Of a stretch of 34,560 nt of DNA, positions 1-7,565 are shown one piece after another. This DNA comes from Pectobacterium sp. CFBP8739 (GTDB lineage: Bacteria > Pseudomonadota > Gammaproteobacteria > Enterobacterales > Enterobacteriaceae). Position 1 is the first letter of the stretch. Each line of letters starts with the position of its first letter. Under the pieces are notes generated by a model that was given only the letters and a program-made list of their open reading frames with translations, did no database searches and had not been told where the DNA came from. The stretch covers positions 1 to 34,560 of the forward strand of contig NZ_JACDRR010000003.1 in assembly GCF_013449375.1 (NCBI RefSeq), in the 5' to 3' direction. The translations under genes and the position numbers were made by a program.

Positions 1-293
1 TCATCCTGCACGACCCACCACTTCCGCAAAGTGAATCCTCTCTAAAGTAAATCCATCAAATACTACCTATTGCACGTGTCGTGCAGGTGAGAACCTACGT
101 TCGGCTTCTACTTCATCTAATTTTTTGACAGAAAATATCAAATTTATTTGTTTTCTATTCACGCGTTAAATCGATGACACTGCCGCCCTATATCCAATAG
201 CACTTTTCGCTAATCTTTGCCATACAGCGAGCCTTTCCGATAAAAGTAAAAACCCGCGAATTTCGCGGGTTTTTTATTTCAGTCATCTAACGA
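1..293. other. Noncoding region downstream of cysA
   Basis: No convincing reading frame is visible on either strand. The stretch holds a perfect 10-bp inverted repeat, CCTGCACGAC at 5-14 against GTCGTGCAGG at 78-87, and a competing smaller hairpin TGCAC/GTGCA at 71-85. The middle (about 120-175) is AT-rich. The cysA terminator occupies the last 45 bases. The neighbouring gene lies outside the window, so I cannot say whether the inverted repeat belongs to its leader or its 3' end. Confidence 0.6.
248..273. terminator. Bidirectional terminator after cysA
   Basis: A stem AAAACCCGCG / CGCGGGTTTT with a 5-base loop is flanked by A residues on the left and T residues on the right, so it can act as an intrinsic terminator on both strands. 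It lies about 20 bases beyond the cysA stop and ends the sulfate-transport operon there. Confidence 0.85.
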
Positions 294-1286
294 TTAGATT
301 TCCCAATCATGGCTATAGCGCTTAGGCTTGAACTGGATCACATCGCCTTTCTGTAGCCCTTGCAGACTTACATCGTCTTTTGCAACTTCAGCTTCAATCA
401 GCTCCGACTGTTCCCCCAGTTTCAGCGACAGGCGCGTTAAGGCACCCAGTGGGCGAATATCTCGTACCGTTACGGCCTGATAGCCCTCTTGCGCCTGCAC
501 GGATAGCGACACTTCATGAGGACGGAACAGAATCGTCTCTTGCGTCTGCGCCACTTTCAGGCGGTTACTGTCACCCAGGAAATGGTACACAAACTCGCTA
601 GCAGGGTTGTTATACACTTCTGCCGGGGTGCCGATTTGTTCAATCACACCTTTATTCATCAGCACGATGCGGTCAGCCACTTCCATCGCCTCTTCCTGAT
701 CGTGCGTCACAAATACCGAGGTCAGATCGATATCTTCATGCAACTGAGACAACCAGCGGCGCAGCTCTTTGCGCACCTTGGCATCCAGCGCGCCAAAAGG
801 TTCATCCAGCAGCAGAATGCTAGGTTCAACAATCAGCGCACGCGCCAGCGCAATACGCTGCCGCTGACCGCCGGAAAGCTGCTCAGGATAGCGATCCCCC
901 AGCCAGTCCAGTTGCACCAGATTCAGCAGCTCATGCACTTTCTTTTCGATTTCACTCTTTGATGGCCGGATATTTTTCGGCTTCATACGCAGCCCAAACG
1001 CGATGTTATCGAACACGGTCATGTGACGAAACAGCGCATAGTGCTGGAACACAAACCCTACATTACGTTTGCGCACATCGTGAACGGATACATCCTGACC
1101 GTGGAAGATAATACTGCCGCTATCGGGCTGTTCCAGCCCGGCGATAATACGCAGCAGCGTAGTCTTACCGCAGCCCGATGGCCCCAGCAACGCCACTAGC
1201 TCGCCGCTGTGGATCGACAAGTTAATCTCGTTCAGCGCCCGAAACTGGCCAAATTGTTTATTAATATTGCGAATCTCAATGCTCAT
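294..1286 (-). CDS. cysA: Sulfate/thiosulfate ABC transporter ATP-binding protein CysA
   Basis: This cytoplasmic ATPase (330 aa) powers sulfate or thiosulfate import through the CysT/CysW channel. The Walker A motif GPSGCGKTT lies near residues 35-43, the ABC signature LSGGQRQR near 140, and Walker B ([13 protein letters not shown]) follows, with the switch histidine in [10 protein letters not shown]. The C-terminal regulatory part is shorter than in E. coli CysA (365 aa as I recall), and the end does not align well with it. That suggests a CysA of the kind paired with Sbp operons. The ATG overlaps the cysW stop by 11 bases, which implies translational coupling. It is the last gene of the operon: a terminator follows and no cysM is present. 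The family assignment is firm; the preferred oxyanion is inferred from the neighbours. Confidence 0.93.
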   Translation of the reverse strand: MSIEIRNINKQFGQFRALNEINLSIHSGELVALLGPSGCGKTTLLRIIAGLEQPDSGSIIFHGQDVSVHDVRKRNVGFVFQHYALFRHMTVFDNIAFGLRMKPKNIRPSKSEIEKKVHELLNLVQLDWLGDRYPEQLSGGQRQRIALARALIVEPSILLLDEPFGALDAKVRKELRRWLSQLHEDIDLTSVFVTHDQEEAMEVADRIVLMNKGVIEQIGTPAEVYNNPASEFVYHFLGDSNRLKVAQTQETILFRPHEVSLSVQAQEGYQAVTVRDIRPLGALTRLSLKLGEQSELIEAEVAKDDVSLQGLQKGDVIQFKPKRYSHDWEI

Positions 1287-2157
1287 TTTTGGCCAACTCC
1301 TGTTGTTTCTGTATTTGCTTCGTCAATCGCCCTTCGCTCCACTGGCGCAGTAGTAACACCACCAGCGACATCACCAGCAGCAAAATCGCTACACTGAAGG
1401 CCGCAACGATGTTGTACTCGTTATAAAGAATTTCGATATGCAGCGGCAGCGTGTTCGTCAGGCCACGAATATGGCCGGAGATGACGGAGACGGCACCGAA
1501 TTCCCCCATCGCACGTGCGGTACATAACACCACGCCGTAGATCAACGCCCACTTCACATTCGGCAGCGTGATGTGCCAGAACATCTGCCAGCCATTCGCC
1601 CCCAACAGGCGCGCCGCTTCTTCTTCCTGCGAGCCTTGTTCTTCCATCAGAGGAATCAGCTCACGAGCAACATAAGGCAGGGTGACGAAAATCGTCGCCA
1701 GCACGATGCCTGGCACGGCATAAACAATTTGTAGATCGTGTTCGAGCAAGAAAGGGTAGATCTGACTTTGCGCCCCAAACAGCAGGACATACACCAGCCC
1801 CGCCACCACCGGAGAGACGGAAAATGGCAAATCGATCAGCGCCAGCAGAAGGCTCTTGCCACGAAATTCGAATTTCGTCACGCACCACGCCGTCGCTAGC
1901 CCAAACACCACGTTTAACGGTACGGAAATGACGGTCGCAAGCAGAGTCAACTTCAGTGCAGAGATCGCATCCGGTTCACTAATCGCATCCCAAAATGCAC
2001 CGATACCTTTATCCAGCCCCTGAGTTACCACCATCATCAACGGCAGCACCAGAATCAGAAAAAAGACGATCCACGCCAGTGAAACCAGAATGTAATAGGC
2101 TGCGGGCTGCTTTTTTCTTTTAGCCGCGCTGGCCTGAGCGGAAATAACCTGTTCCAT
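1276..2157 (-). CDS. cysW: Sulfate ABC transporter permease CysW
   Basis: This inner-membrane permease (293 aa) forms the sulfate channel together with CysT. Hydrophobic segments run through the protein, beginning with a strong one near residues 20-45. The binding-protein-dependent permease (EAA) loop, which docks on the ATPase, is visible around residues 185-205 ([19 protein letters not shown]). The characteristic [16 protein letters not shown] stretch lies near 220-235. The start has an AAGGGCGGG-type ribosome site upstream and lies 12 bases after the cysT stop. The 3' end overlaps cysA. Length and motifs match CysW and not CysT, because the N-terminal tail is basic (AKRKK) and precedes the first helix. 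Confidence 0.93.
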   Translation of the reverse strand: MEQVISAQASAAKRKKQPAAYYILVSLAWIVFFLILVLPLMMVVTQGLDKGIGAFWDAISEPDAISALKLTLLATVISVPLNVVFGLATAWCVTKFEFRGKSLLLALIDLPFSVSPVVAGLVYVLLFGAQSQIYPFLLEHDLQIVYAVPGIVLATIFVTLPYVARELIPLMEEQGSQEEEAARLLGANGWQMFWHITLPNVKWALIYGVVLCTARAMGEFGAVSVISGHIRGLTNTLPLHIEILYNEYNIVAAFSVAILLLVMSLVVLLLRQWSEGRLTKQIQKQQELAKNEH

Positions 2158-2169
2158 GACGACCCGCCC

Positions 2170-2982
2170 TTACAGTTTCGGTTGAATGCGGCGCTGCAAC
2201 ACGTTAATCAGCAGCAACATAATGAAAGAAACCAGCAGCATGAACACGCCGATCCCAGTCGCGCCCTTATAGTCATATTGATCGAGCTTGGAGACGATCA
2301 GCAGCGGCAGAATTTCGGTTTTAAAAGGAATATTTCCCGCAATAAACACCACGGAACCGTATTCCCCGACGCCACGCGCAAAGGCCAGCGCAAAGCCCGT
2401 CAGCCAAGCAGGTAACAGAGCAGGCAGCAAGACATGGCGGAAAACCTGAAGCGGACGCGCGCCCAGACAGGCGGCGGCTTCTTCCACTTCTTTCGGAATA
2501 TCAGCCAGCACCGGTTGCAGCGTTCTGACCACGAAAGGCAGCGTGACAAAAATGAGTGCCAGCGTGATACCAATACCGGTGTAGGCAATTTTGAACGGAA
2601 ACAGAGAACCAATCAGGCCATTCGGTGCATACAATGCCGTCAGCGCAATCCCTGCCACAGCAGTGGGCAGTGCGAAAGGCATATCGATCATGGCATCGAT
2701 CACTTTACGGCCGGGAAAGGTATAACGCACAAGAACCCAGGCCAGTAACGTCCCGAGAATGCCGTTAATAAATGCCGCAGCCAGCGCCGTACCAAACGAA
2801 AGCCGCAGGGAGAAAAGCACCTGACGGCTGGTGATCAGATCCCAAAACTGACCAAAGGTTAGTTGGCTGGCATACAAAAACATCCCCGCCAACGGAATGA
2901 GGACAATTAATCCTAAATAGCTCAGGCTAAACCCTAATGTTAGCCCGAAACCGGGAATCACTGAGGAAGAACGTTGTGACAT
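2170..2982 (-). CDS. cysT: Sulfate ABC transporter permease CysT (CysU)
   Basis: This is the first of the two sulfate channel permeases, 270 aa, about the usual size. The N-terminus (MSQRSSSVIPGFGLTLGFSL) runs directly into membrane segments. The EAA docking loop appears as EVEEAAACLGARPLQVFRHV near residues 165-185, and the CysT-typical ARGVGEYGSVVFIAGN lies near 205-220. An AAAGG ribosome site precedes the ATG. The gene is separated from sbp by 155 bases that hold two hairpins, one of them a terminator, so it is probably expressed at a lower level than sbp. Expression is expected to depend on CysB and sulfur limitation, by analogy with known cys operons; I did not identify a CysB site. Confidence 0.93.
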   Translation of the reverse strand: MSQRSSSVIPGFGLTLGFSLSYLGLIVLIPLAGMFLYASQLTFGQFWDLITSRQVLFSLRLSFGTALAAAFINGILGTLLAWVLVRYTFPGRKVIDAMIDMPFALPTAVAGIALTALYAPNGLIGSLFPFKIAYTGIGITLALIFVTLPFVVRTLQPVLADIPKEVEEAAACLGARPLQVFRHVLLPALLPAWLTGFALAFARGVGEYGSVVFIAGNIPFKTEILPLLIVSKLDQYDYKGATGIGVFMLLVSFIMLLLINVLQRRIQPKL

Positions 2983-3052
2983 ACCGTGCCTTTAATTTTC
3001 ATACTCACTACCTAGCCAACAACTGCTTGCCGACGCGCACTACCTGACAGAA

Positions 3053-3087
3053 AGGTTAAGGCGGCAGGTCCTCTGCCCTCTTAACCT
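3053..3087. repeat. Large hairpin in the sbp-cysT gap
   Basis: AGGTTAAG (3053-3060) pairs with CTTAACCT (3080-3087), and inside it GGCAG (3063-3067) pairs with CTGCC (3073-3077). The result is a 35-base two-part hairpin directly before cysT. It has no U-tract and lies just downstream of the sbp terminator, so it may protect or process the cysT mRNA end. Confidence 0.6.
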
Positions 3088-3088
3088 G

Positions 3089-3114
3089 AAAAAAGCCGCT
3101 AGGGTGATAGCGGC
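3089..3114 (-). terminator. Intrinsic terminator between sbp and cysT
   Basis: Read on the minus strand, GCCGCTA, a 6-base loop and TAGCGGC are followed at once by six T residues. It begins 24 bases beyond the sbp stop. This is a textbook Rho-independent terminator inside what would otherwise be one operon, which fits partial read-through giving more binding protein than permease. Confidence 0.8.
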
Positions 3115-3137
3115 CTTAATCAGTCAGACGTTAAAAC

Positions 3138-4148
3138 TTACTTATTGATCTCTTTAAAGATGGCGTCGAACACGCCGCCATCATTAAAGAATTTGTCCTG
3201 TGCCGCTTTCCAGCCGCCGAAATCCTTATCTATCGTCACCAGATTCACAGGGGCAAACTGATCTTTAAACTCTTCAGCAATCTTGGCGTTGCGTGGACGG
3301 TAGAAATTTTTACCGATGATGCGCTGCGCTTCATCGCTATAGAGGTATTGCAGATAGGCTTCGGCCTGCTTCTGCGTTCCCTTGCGCTCAACAACTTTAT
3401 CCACAACGGCAACTGGCGGTTCAGCCAAAATCGACAGAGATGGTGTCACGATCTCAAGCTGATCGCCGCCTTGCTCTTGAAGAGACAGGTACGCTTCGTT
3501 TTCCCATGCCAGCAGCACATCGCCTAACTGACGCTGTACAAAACTAATGGTTGCCCCACGCGCACCGGTATCCAGAACTGGCGCATGACGATACAACTCA
3601 GTCACAAATTTCAGTGCAGTTTCATCATTGCCGCCCGGTTGTGCTTTGGCATAGGCCCACGCCGCCAGGAAGTTCCAACGTGCGCCGCCAGACGTTTTCG
3701 GGTTTGGCGTGATCACTTCAACGCCCGGCTTCACCAGATCGTTCCAGTCTTTGATTTGCTTCGGATTACCTTTGCGCACCAGAAAAACGATGGTGGAGGT
3801 GTAAGGCGTGCTGTTGTCAGGCAAACGCGCCTGCCACTTAGGATCGATTAGCTGTTGATTCAGGTTTAAAGCATCAATGTCGCCCGCCAGCGCCAGCGTC
3901 ACCACATCAGCCTGCAAGCCGTCAATCACCGAACGCGCTTGCTTTCCAGAGCCGCCGTGCGAGTTTTTGATGGTGATATCTTCACCGGTGGTCGCTTTCC
4001 AATGCTTAATAAACGCCGCATTGTATTGCTGATACAGTTCACGCGTCGGATCGTAAGACACGTTTAATAACTCGGTAGCCGCCGAGGCCACACCGGAAAA
4101 CAACAGTGCTGCCGTAGCAACAGATAACCCCAGACGACGTATTGACAT
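3138..4148 (-). CDS. sbp: Periplasmic sulfate-binding protein Sbp
   Basis: This secreted receptor delivers sulfate to the CysTWA importer. The protein has 336 aa. The signal peptide ([10 protein letters not shown] then a hydrophobic core) ends near VASA at residues 22-23. The mature start [18 protein letters not shown], the segments [16 protein letters not shown] and [13 protein letters not shown], and [15 protein letters not shown] all follow recalled E. coli Sbp and not CysP (which has LLNSSYDVSRELF). A GTG three codons upstream (4157) is also in frame, but the AGGGAG site lies 8 bases before the ATG at 4148 and almost abuts the GTG, so I use the ATG. In E. coli sbp stands alone, whereas here it heads the cysTWA genes. 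Regulation by CysB/Cbl is likely but no site could be recognised. Confidence 0.92.
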   Translation of the reverse strand: MSIRRLGLSVATAALLFSGVASAATELLNVSYDPTRELYQQYNAAFIKHWKATTGEDITIKNSHGGSGKQARSVIDGLQADVVTLALAGDIDALNLNQQLIDPKWQARLPDNSTPYTSTIVFLVRKGNPKQIKDWNDLVKPGVEVITPNPKTSGGARWNFLAAWAYAKAQPGGNDETALKFVTELYRHAPVLDTGARGATISFVQRQLGDVLLAWENEAYLSLQEQGGDQLEIVTPSLSILAEPPVAVVDKVVERKGTQKQAEAYLQYLYSDEAQRIIGKNFYRPRNAKIAEEFKDQFAPVNLVTIDKDFGGWKAAQDKFFNDGGVFDAIFKEINK

Positions 4149-4528
4149 TCTTATCACTCCCTAATGCTCGAAAGTATTAGATAAAATCATGACGGATGTG
4201 ACTGATTAATAACTTAACTAATTCGATTTGCAGGAAAAAACGTTATCGTTTTGAACCGCGTACATGCCGCTTGAAATAGGACGGGTATATCAGGCTGACA
4301 ACATGGAAGTGACAATAGTGGATATAAGGAAGGGGCAAAAATATTGTTTCGCGATAATTTATGCTATCGCGTTATATTGTTAATGACTATGTAATAGTTT
4401 TCAGTCTAAGCAATTTTGTTGCAACGGTAATATTTTACGACGGGATGTGAGGTCACCCTGATGCCGTACGGCATCAGGTAAGTACGGCAGGGAAGAGAAC
4501 AAACAGGGTTAAGTAAAAACCCTCAGCT
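4149..4528. other. Promoter region of sbp and 3' region of cdaR
   Basis: This 380-base gap contains no gene. It must carry the sbp promoter, but no strong -35/-10 pair is obvious, as is common for activator-dependent cys promoters. Three symmetrical elements are visible: AAAACG-TTAT-CGTTTT at 4237-4252, CGCGATA/TATCGCG at 4350-4371, and a perfect 22-bp palindrome at 4457-4478. A weak hairpin GGGTT/AACCC around 4508-4521 lies just past the cdaR stop. Confidence 0.6.
4457..4478. repeat. Perfect 22-bp palindrome downstream of cdaR
   Basis: CCTGATGCCGT is followed directly by its exact reverse complement ACGGCATCAGG. It begins about 50 bases beyond the cdaR stop. Without a spacer it would fold as a hairpin with a minimal loop, and no T-run follows on the minus strand. 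It could be a 3' hairpin of the cdaR mRNA, a dispersed palindromic repeat or a protein-binding site. Confidence 0.6.
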
Positions 4529-5686
4529 CTACTCTTCTTCATCAAGCTGCAAAGCCACGTACAACAACAAACGATCGTCGAAATTCCCCAGATCTAACCC
4601 CGTCAGCTCGGAGATGCGGTTGAGACGATACTCCAGCGTATTACGATGAATAAACAGTGCTTTCGCCGTCGCTCCAGGCTGAACGTTATTACGGAACCAA
4701 GCCCCCAGCGTCCGACGCAGCAGACCATTGCCGTCCATCGCTTTCAGCTTCGAGAGCGGCCGCACTAGTTCATTTGCCTGCCAACCGCCGCGCAGGCTGT
4801 CCAGCAGTACGGGTAACATCAGATCCTGATAGTAGTAACAGCGCTCAGCAGGCATACGCTGTTTGCCCACGCTCATGGTCGTGCGTGCTGTGCGGTAAGA
4901 GCGCGCAATACTGCCTGGGCCGGCAAAATAGTTTCCCAGCGCCAACCGCACCCGCAGCCGACTGCTTTCCGCCATGCGCGACATTAGCGTATCCACCCGC
5001 CGTCGATGATCTTCTGCATCCCAGCGCCCATGGCTGTTCAACGCCGGTTTTAGCACCACCATTTCGGTCAAGGAAACGATCGCGATCAGGTTGTCACGTT
5101 CCGGCGTGGTCAGCAGCGTCTGCAACTGCTGTAGCTCCGCCATGGCGGAATCTACCCCGAGCTGCCCGCTGTCCACTTCGATCACCGCTGCAACACGGGG
5201 TTTATTCAGATCAATGCCCAAGCGCTGCGCCCACTCCATGAGAGCGGGAGACAGATCGTCGGTGCGAATCAGGTTCAACACCAGTTCTTCGCGCAGACGG
5301 CTGTCCTGCGCTAGCATATGCAGCAGCCTCGCTTGCTCCAGCATCATTTCCGCCGTCATACAGACAAGCTCGCCGTATTGCCGTAACTGGCTGGGATTAC
5401 CCGTCAGGCCGATGACGCCAACAATTTCGCCATCAATGCGCAAGGGTAAATTGATACCCGGACGCACACCGTGCAGGTGACGCGCGACGGCATCATCAAT
5501 ATCGACGACCCGTCCCTGCGAGAGCGCCAGCAGCGCGCCTTCGTGCAACTCCCCCAATCGTTCCTGATCGCCACTGCCGATAATCTTACCGCGAGCATCC
5601 ATCACGTTGATATTGCTATCAATGATCTGCATGGTTCGCGCGACAATATCCTGTGCCATCTTGGCATTGAGATGATACGACGCCAT
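4529..5686 (-). CDS. cdaR: Sugar-diacid regulator CdaR
   Basis: This transcriptional activator (385 aa, the same length as E. coli CdaR) senses glycerate and controls uptake and breakdown of D-galactarate and D-glucarate, sugar acids common in plant tissue. The N-terminal sugar-diacid recognition domain starts MASYHLNAKMAQDIVARTM and contains the conserved VDIDDAVARHLHGVRPGINLPLR. The C-terminal PucR-type helix-turn-helix is ALFIHRNTLEYRLNRISEL. The frame stays open 26 codons further upstream, but the ATG at 5686 has an AGAGGT site and matches the family start. It is a single-gene unit: a strong terminator separates it from degP upstream. The target operons are not in this window. Confidence 0.95.
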   Translation of the reverse strand: MASYHLNAKMAQDIVARTMQIIDSNINVMDARGKIIGSGDQERLGELHEGALLALSQGRVVDIDDAVARHLHGVRPGINLPLRIDGEIVGVIGLTGNPSQLRQYGELVCMTAEMMLEQARLLHMLAQDSRLREELVLNLIRTDDLSPALMEWAQRLGIDLNKPRVAAVIEVDSGQLGVDSAMAELQQLQTLLTTPERDNLIAIVSLTEMVVLKPALNSHGRWDAEDHRRRVDTLMSRMAESSRLRVRLALGNYFAGPGSIARSYRTARTTMSVGKQRMPAERCYYYQDLMLPVLLDSLRGGWQANELVRPLSKLKAMDGNGLLRRTLGAWFRNNVQPGATAKALFIHRNTLEYRLNRISELTGLDLGNFDDRLLLYVALQLDEEE

Positions 5687-5831
5687 TTTTACCTCTGAGA
5701 GGAACATTGACAATTGCACCAGCATACCGTCACACGGTGCGCCACACATTGTGCAAATTAACAAAGAAACGGGAATTAGATTAAATCTGTGGAAGAACTC
5801 ACAAAAGCACGTTCATGAAAAAGCGGGAAAC

Positions 5832-5855
5832 GGTCGGGCACCGAAGTGCCCGACC
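5832..5855 (-). terminator. Strong hairpin terminator after degP
   Basis: A perfect 10-bp stem GGTCGGGCAC / GTGCCCGACC encloses a four-base loop. Read on the minus strand the loop is TTCG closed by C and G, the especially stable UUCG tetraloop. A T-run (GCTTTTTC) follows after about 8 bases. It lies about 65 bases beyond the degP stop and insulates cdaR. Confidence 0.8.
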
Positions 5856-5918
5856 AGATAATCAACGTAACAAACTGTCTTAAAAGGCAATTATCCACTT
5901 GCGCGTTGAACAGAGGGG

Positions 5919-7376
5919 TTATTGAGCCAGCAGATAAATCGTGCTGCCACCACGACGCACATTCAGCGCCAATACGGCTGGTTTGCTATCCAGAATTTTA
6001 CGCAACTCGCCAATATTCTGTACCGCCTGCTGGTTAACGCCGAGAATAATGTCGTCCTTCTTCAGACCAATTTTAGCCGCCGCAGAACCGGGCTTGACGT
6101 TATCCACTTTGACGCCTTTCTCACCGTCGACCTGCGTGTTGCTCAACTCGGCACCTTCAATGCCAGAGTAGAGATTACCGGAAGCCACCTGAGCCTGATT
6201 GCTTTGTTGCAGCGTCACCTCAACCGTCAGCGGTTTACCCTCGCGCAACAGCCCCAGAGCCACTTTGCTGCCCACCGGTAGCGATCCGACCTGCGCCCGC
6301 AGCGCGGAGAAGCTGCTGACCGCTTTGCCATTCAGCGTCACGATCACATCTCCCGCCTTGATGCCCGCTTCATCGGCTGCCGATTTTGGTCGTACCTGGC
6401 TCACAAACGCGCCACGCTGGGCATCCACTTTCATCGCCTGCGCCAGTTCAGAGTTCAACTCTGTCCCAGTAATACCCAACTCGCCGCGCTTCACTTCGCC
6501 AAATTCGACAATCTGTGCCACGACGCTTTTCACCATATTGCTGGGGATAGCGAAACCAATCCCGATATTGCCGCCATCTGGAGCAAGAATCGCGGTATTC
6601 AGACCAACCAGTTCCCCATTCAGGTTCACCAGCGCACCACCGGAATTCCCCCGGTTGATCGCCGCATCGGTCTGAATAAAGTTCTCATAGTTTTCAATAT
6701 TCAACCCACTACGCCCCAGCGCGGACACAATGCCCGAGGTCGCCGTTTCGCCCAAACCATACGGGTTACCAATCGCCACGGTATAGTCCCCGACCCGTAA
6801 CTGGTCAGAGTCAGCAACCTTGATAGCCGTCAGATTTTTGAAGTCTTTCAACTGCACCAATGCGATATCTGAACGCGGATCTTTACCTAATATCTTGGCG
6901 TCATACTTACGGCCATCACTGAGGCGAACCTGAATCTTATCGGCATGCTCCACCACGTGGTTGTTGGTCACCACATAGCCTTTCTCTGCATTAATCACGA
7001 CCCCCGCCCCCAGTGCCTGGAAATTTTCCTGTTTTGGCTGCGGTTGGCCGTTATCATCATCGTCCCCTTCTCCCTGACACACAGGCGACGACTGGAACGG
7101 CGATCCGTCCTGGCAGAAAGGCGAGTTTTCACCAAAAAATGGCTGAAGCTGCGGGGGGATACCTTCTTTTCCCACATTGCCCGCATTGGTGGTATGCCCT
7201 TCCACGTAGATGCTCACCACGGAAGGCATGACCTTTTCCAGCATAGGGGCCAGGCTAGGGAGTTGACCCGATGACGCGGCAGACGCCGCTGACTCAGCCG
7301 CATTCGCCGTGGTGGAACCCATCGCCATCGCCAGACTTAACGCCAGCGCACTCAGAACCAGTGATTTTCTTTTCAT
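5919..7376 (-). CDS. degP: Periplasmic serine protease/chaperone DegP (HtrA)
   Basis: This protease degrades or refolds misfolded envelope proteins and matters for heat and stress survival. It has 485 aa. The signal peptide ends near residue 26 (STTANA). The catalytic triad can be read as His140 (TNNHVVEHA), Asp170 (DPRSDIALVQL) and Ser245 (NRGNSGGAL). The LA-loop carries the cysteine pair Cys88 and Cys100 and an acidic/Gln stretch (GEGDDDDNGQPQPKQ). Two PDZ domains follow, from about 290 to 385 and 395 to 485, ending in the expected beta strand. Two envelope proteases of this family exist, and the cysteine loop plus two PDZ domains point to DegP, not DegS. A sigma-E-like promoter and a structured leader lie upstream. 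Confidence 0.96.
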   Translation of the reverse strand: MKRKSLVLSALALSLAMAMGSTTANAAESAASAASSGQLPSLAPMLEKVMPSVVSIYVEGHTTNAGNVGKEGIPPQLQPFFGENSPFCQDGSPFQSSPVCQGEGDDDDNGQPQPKQENFQALGAGVVINAEKGYVVTNNHVVEHADKIQVRLSDGRKYDAKILGKDPRSDIALVQLKDFKNLTAIKVADSDQLRVGDYTVAIGNPYGLGETATSGIVSALGRSGLNIENYENFIQTDAAINRGNSGGALVNLNGELVGLNTAILAPDGGNIGIGFAIPSNMVKSVVAQIVEFGEVKRGELGITGTELNSELAQAMKVDAQRGAFVSQVRPKSAADEAGIKAGDVIVTLNGKAVSSFSALRAQVGSLPVGSKVALGLLREGKPLTVEVTLQQSNQAQVASGNLYSGIEGAELSNTQVDGEKGVKVDNVKPGSAAAKIGLKKDDIILGVNQQAVQNIGELRKILDSKPAVLALNVRRGGSTIYLLAQ

Positions 7377-7419
7377 AGGAATCTATCTCATAGTAATCAA
7401 CACGCGAGTCTTACGGCCC

Positions 7420-7447
7420 GTGTACCCGACACTGGGTACACTCAGTG
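7420..7447 (-). repeat. Competing hairpins in the degP leader
   Basis: GTGTACCC (7420-7427) and GGGTACAC (7434-7441) form a perfect 8-bp hairpin with a 6-base loop. Part of it overlaps a second possible pairing, CACTG (7430-7434) with CAGTG (7443-7447). Both lie between the predicted sigma-E promoter and the degP ATG, so they would be in the mRNA leader. Confidence 0.55.
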
Positions 7448-7456
7448 GTCGTGATG

Positions 7457-7486
7457 TATGAGATAAATATGGACCAACAAGGTTCC
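7457..7486 (-). promoter_or_regulatory. Sigma-E-type promoter for degP
   Basis: On the minus strand, GGAACCT (7486-7480) is followed after 16 bases by TCTCATA (7463-7457). This is close to the known sigma-E pattern GGAACTT-N16-TCTGA, and degP is a classic member of the sigma-E regulon. The transcript would start about 75 bases before the ATG. The match is by eye. Confidence 0.65.
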
Positions 7487-7565
7487 CGAGGGGAAGATCG
7501 TGAAGCGTAAGGAAATATTGAACGGCTTTACAAAACTCGCGATTTCCATTGCCGTCTGTTCGTCG

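Noticed and set aside
3138-4148. Calling the binding protein CysP because it lies with cysTWA
   Set aside because: The mature N-terminus and inner motifs follow Sbp more closely than CysP.
4657-5241. Open frame of 194 codons on the plus strand opposite cdaR
   Set aside because: cdaR is clear on the other strand; the translated product has no family features.
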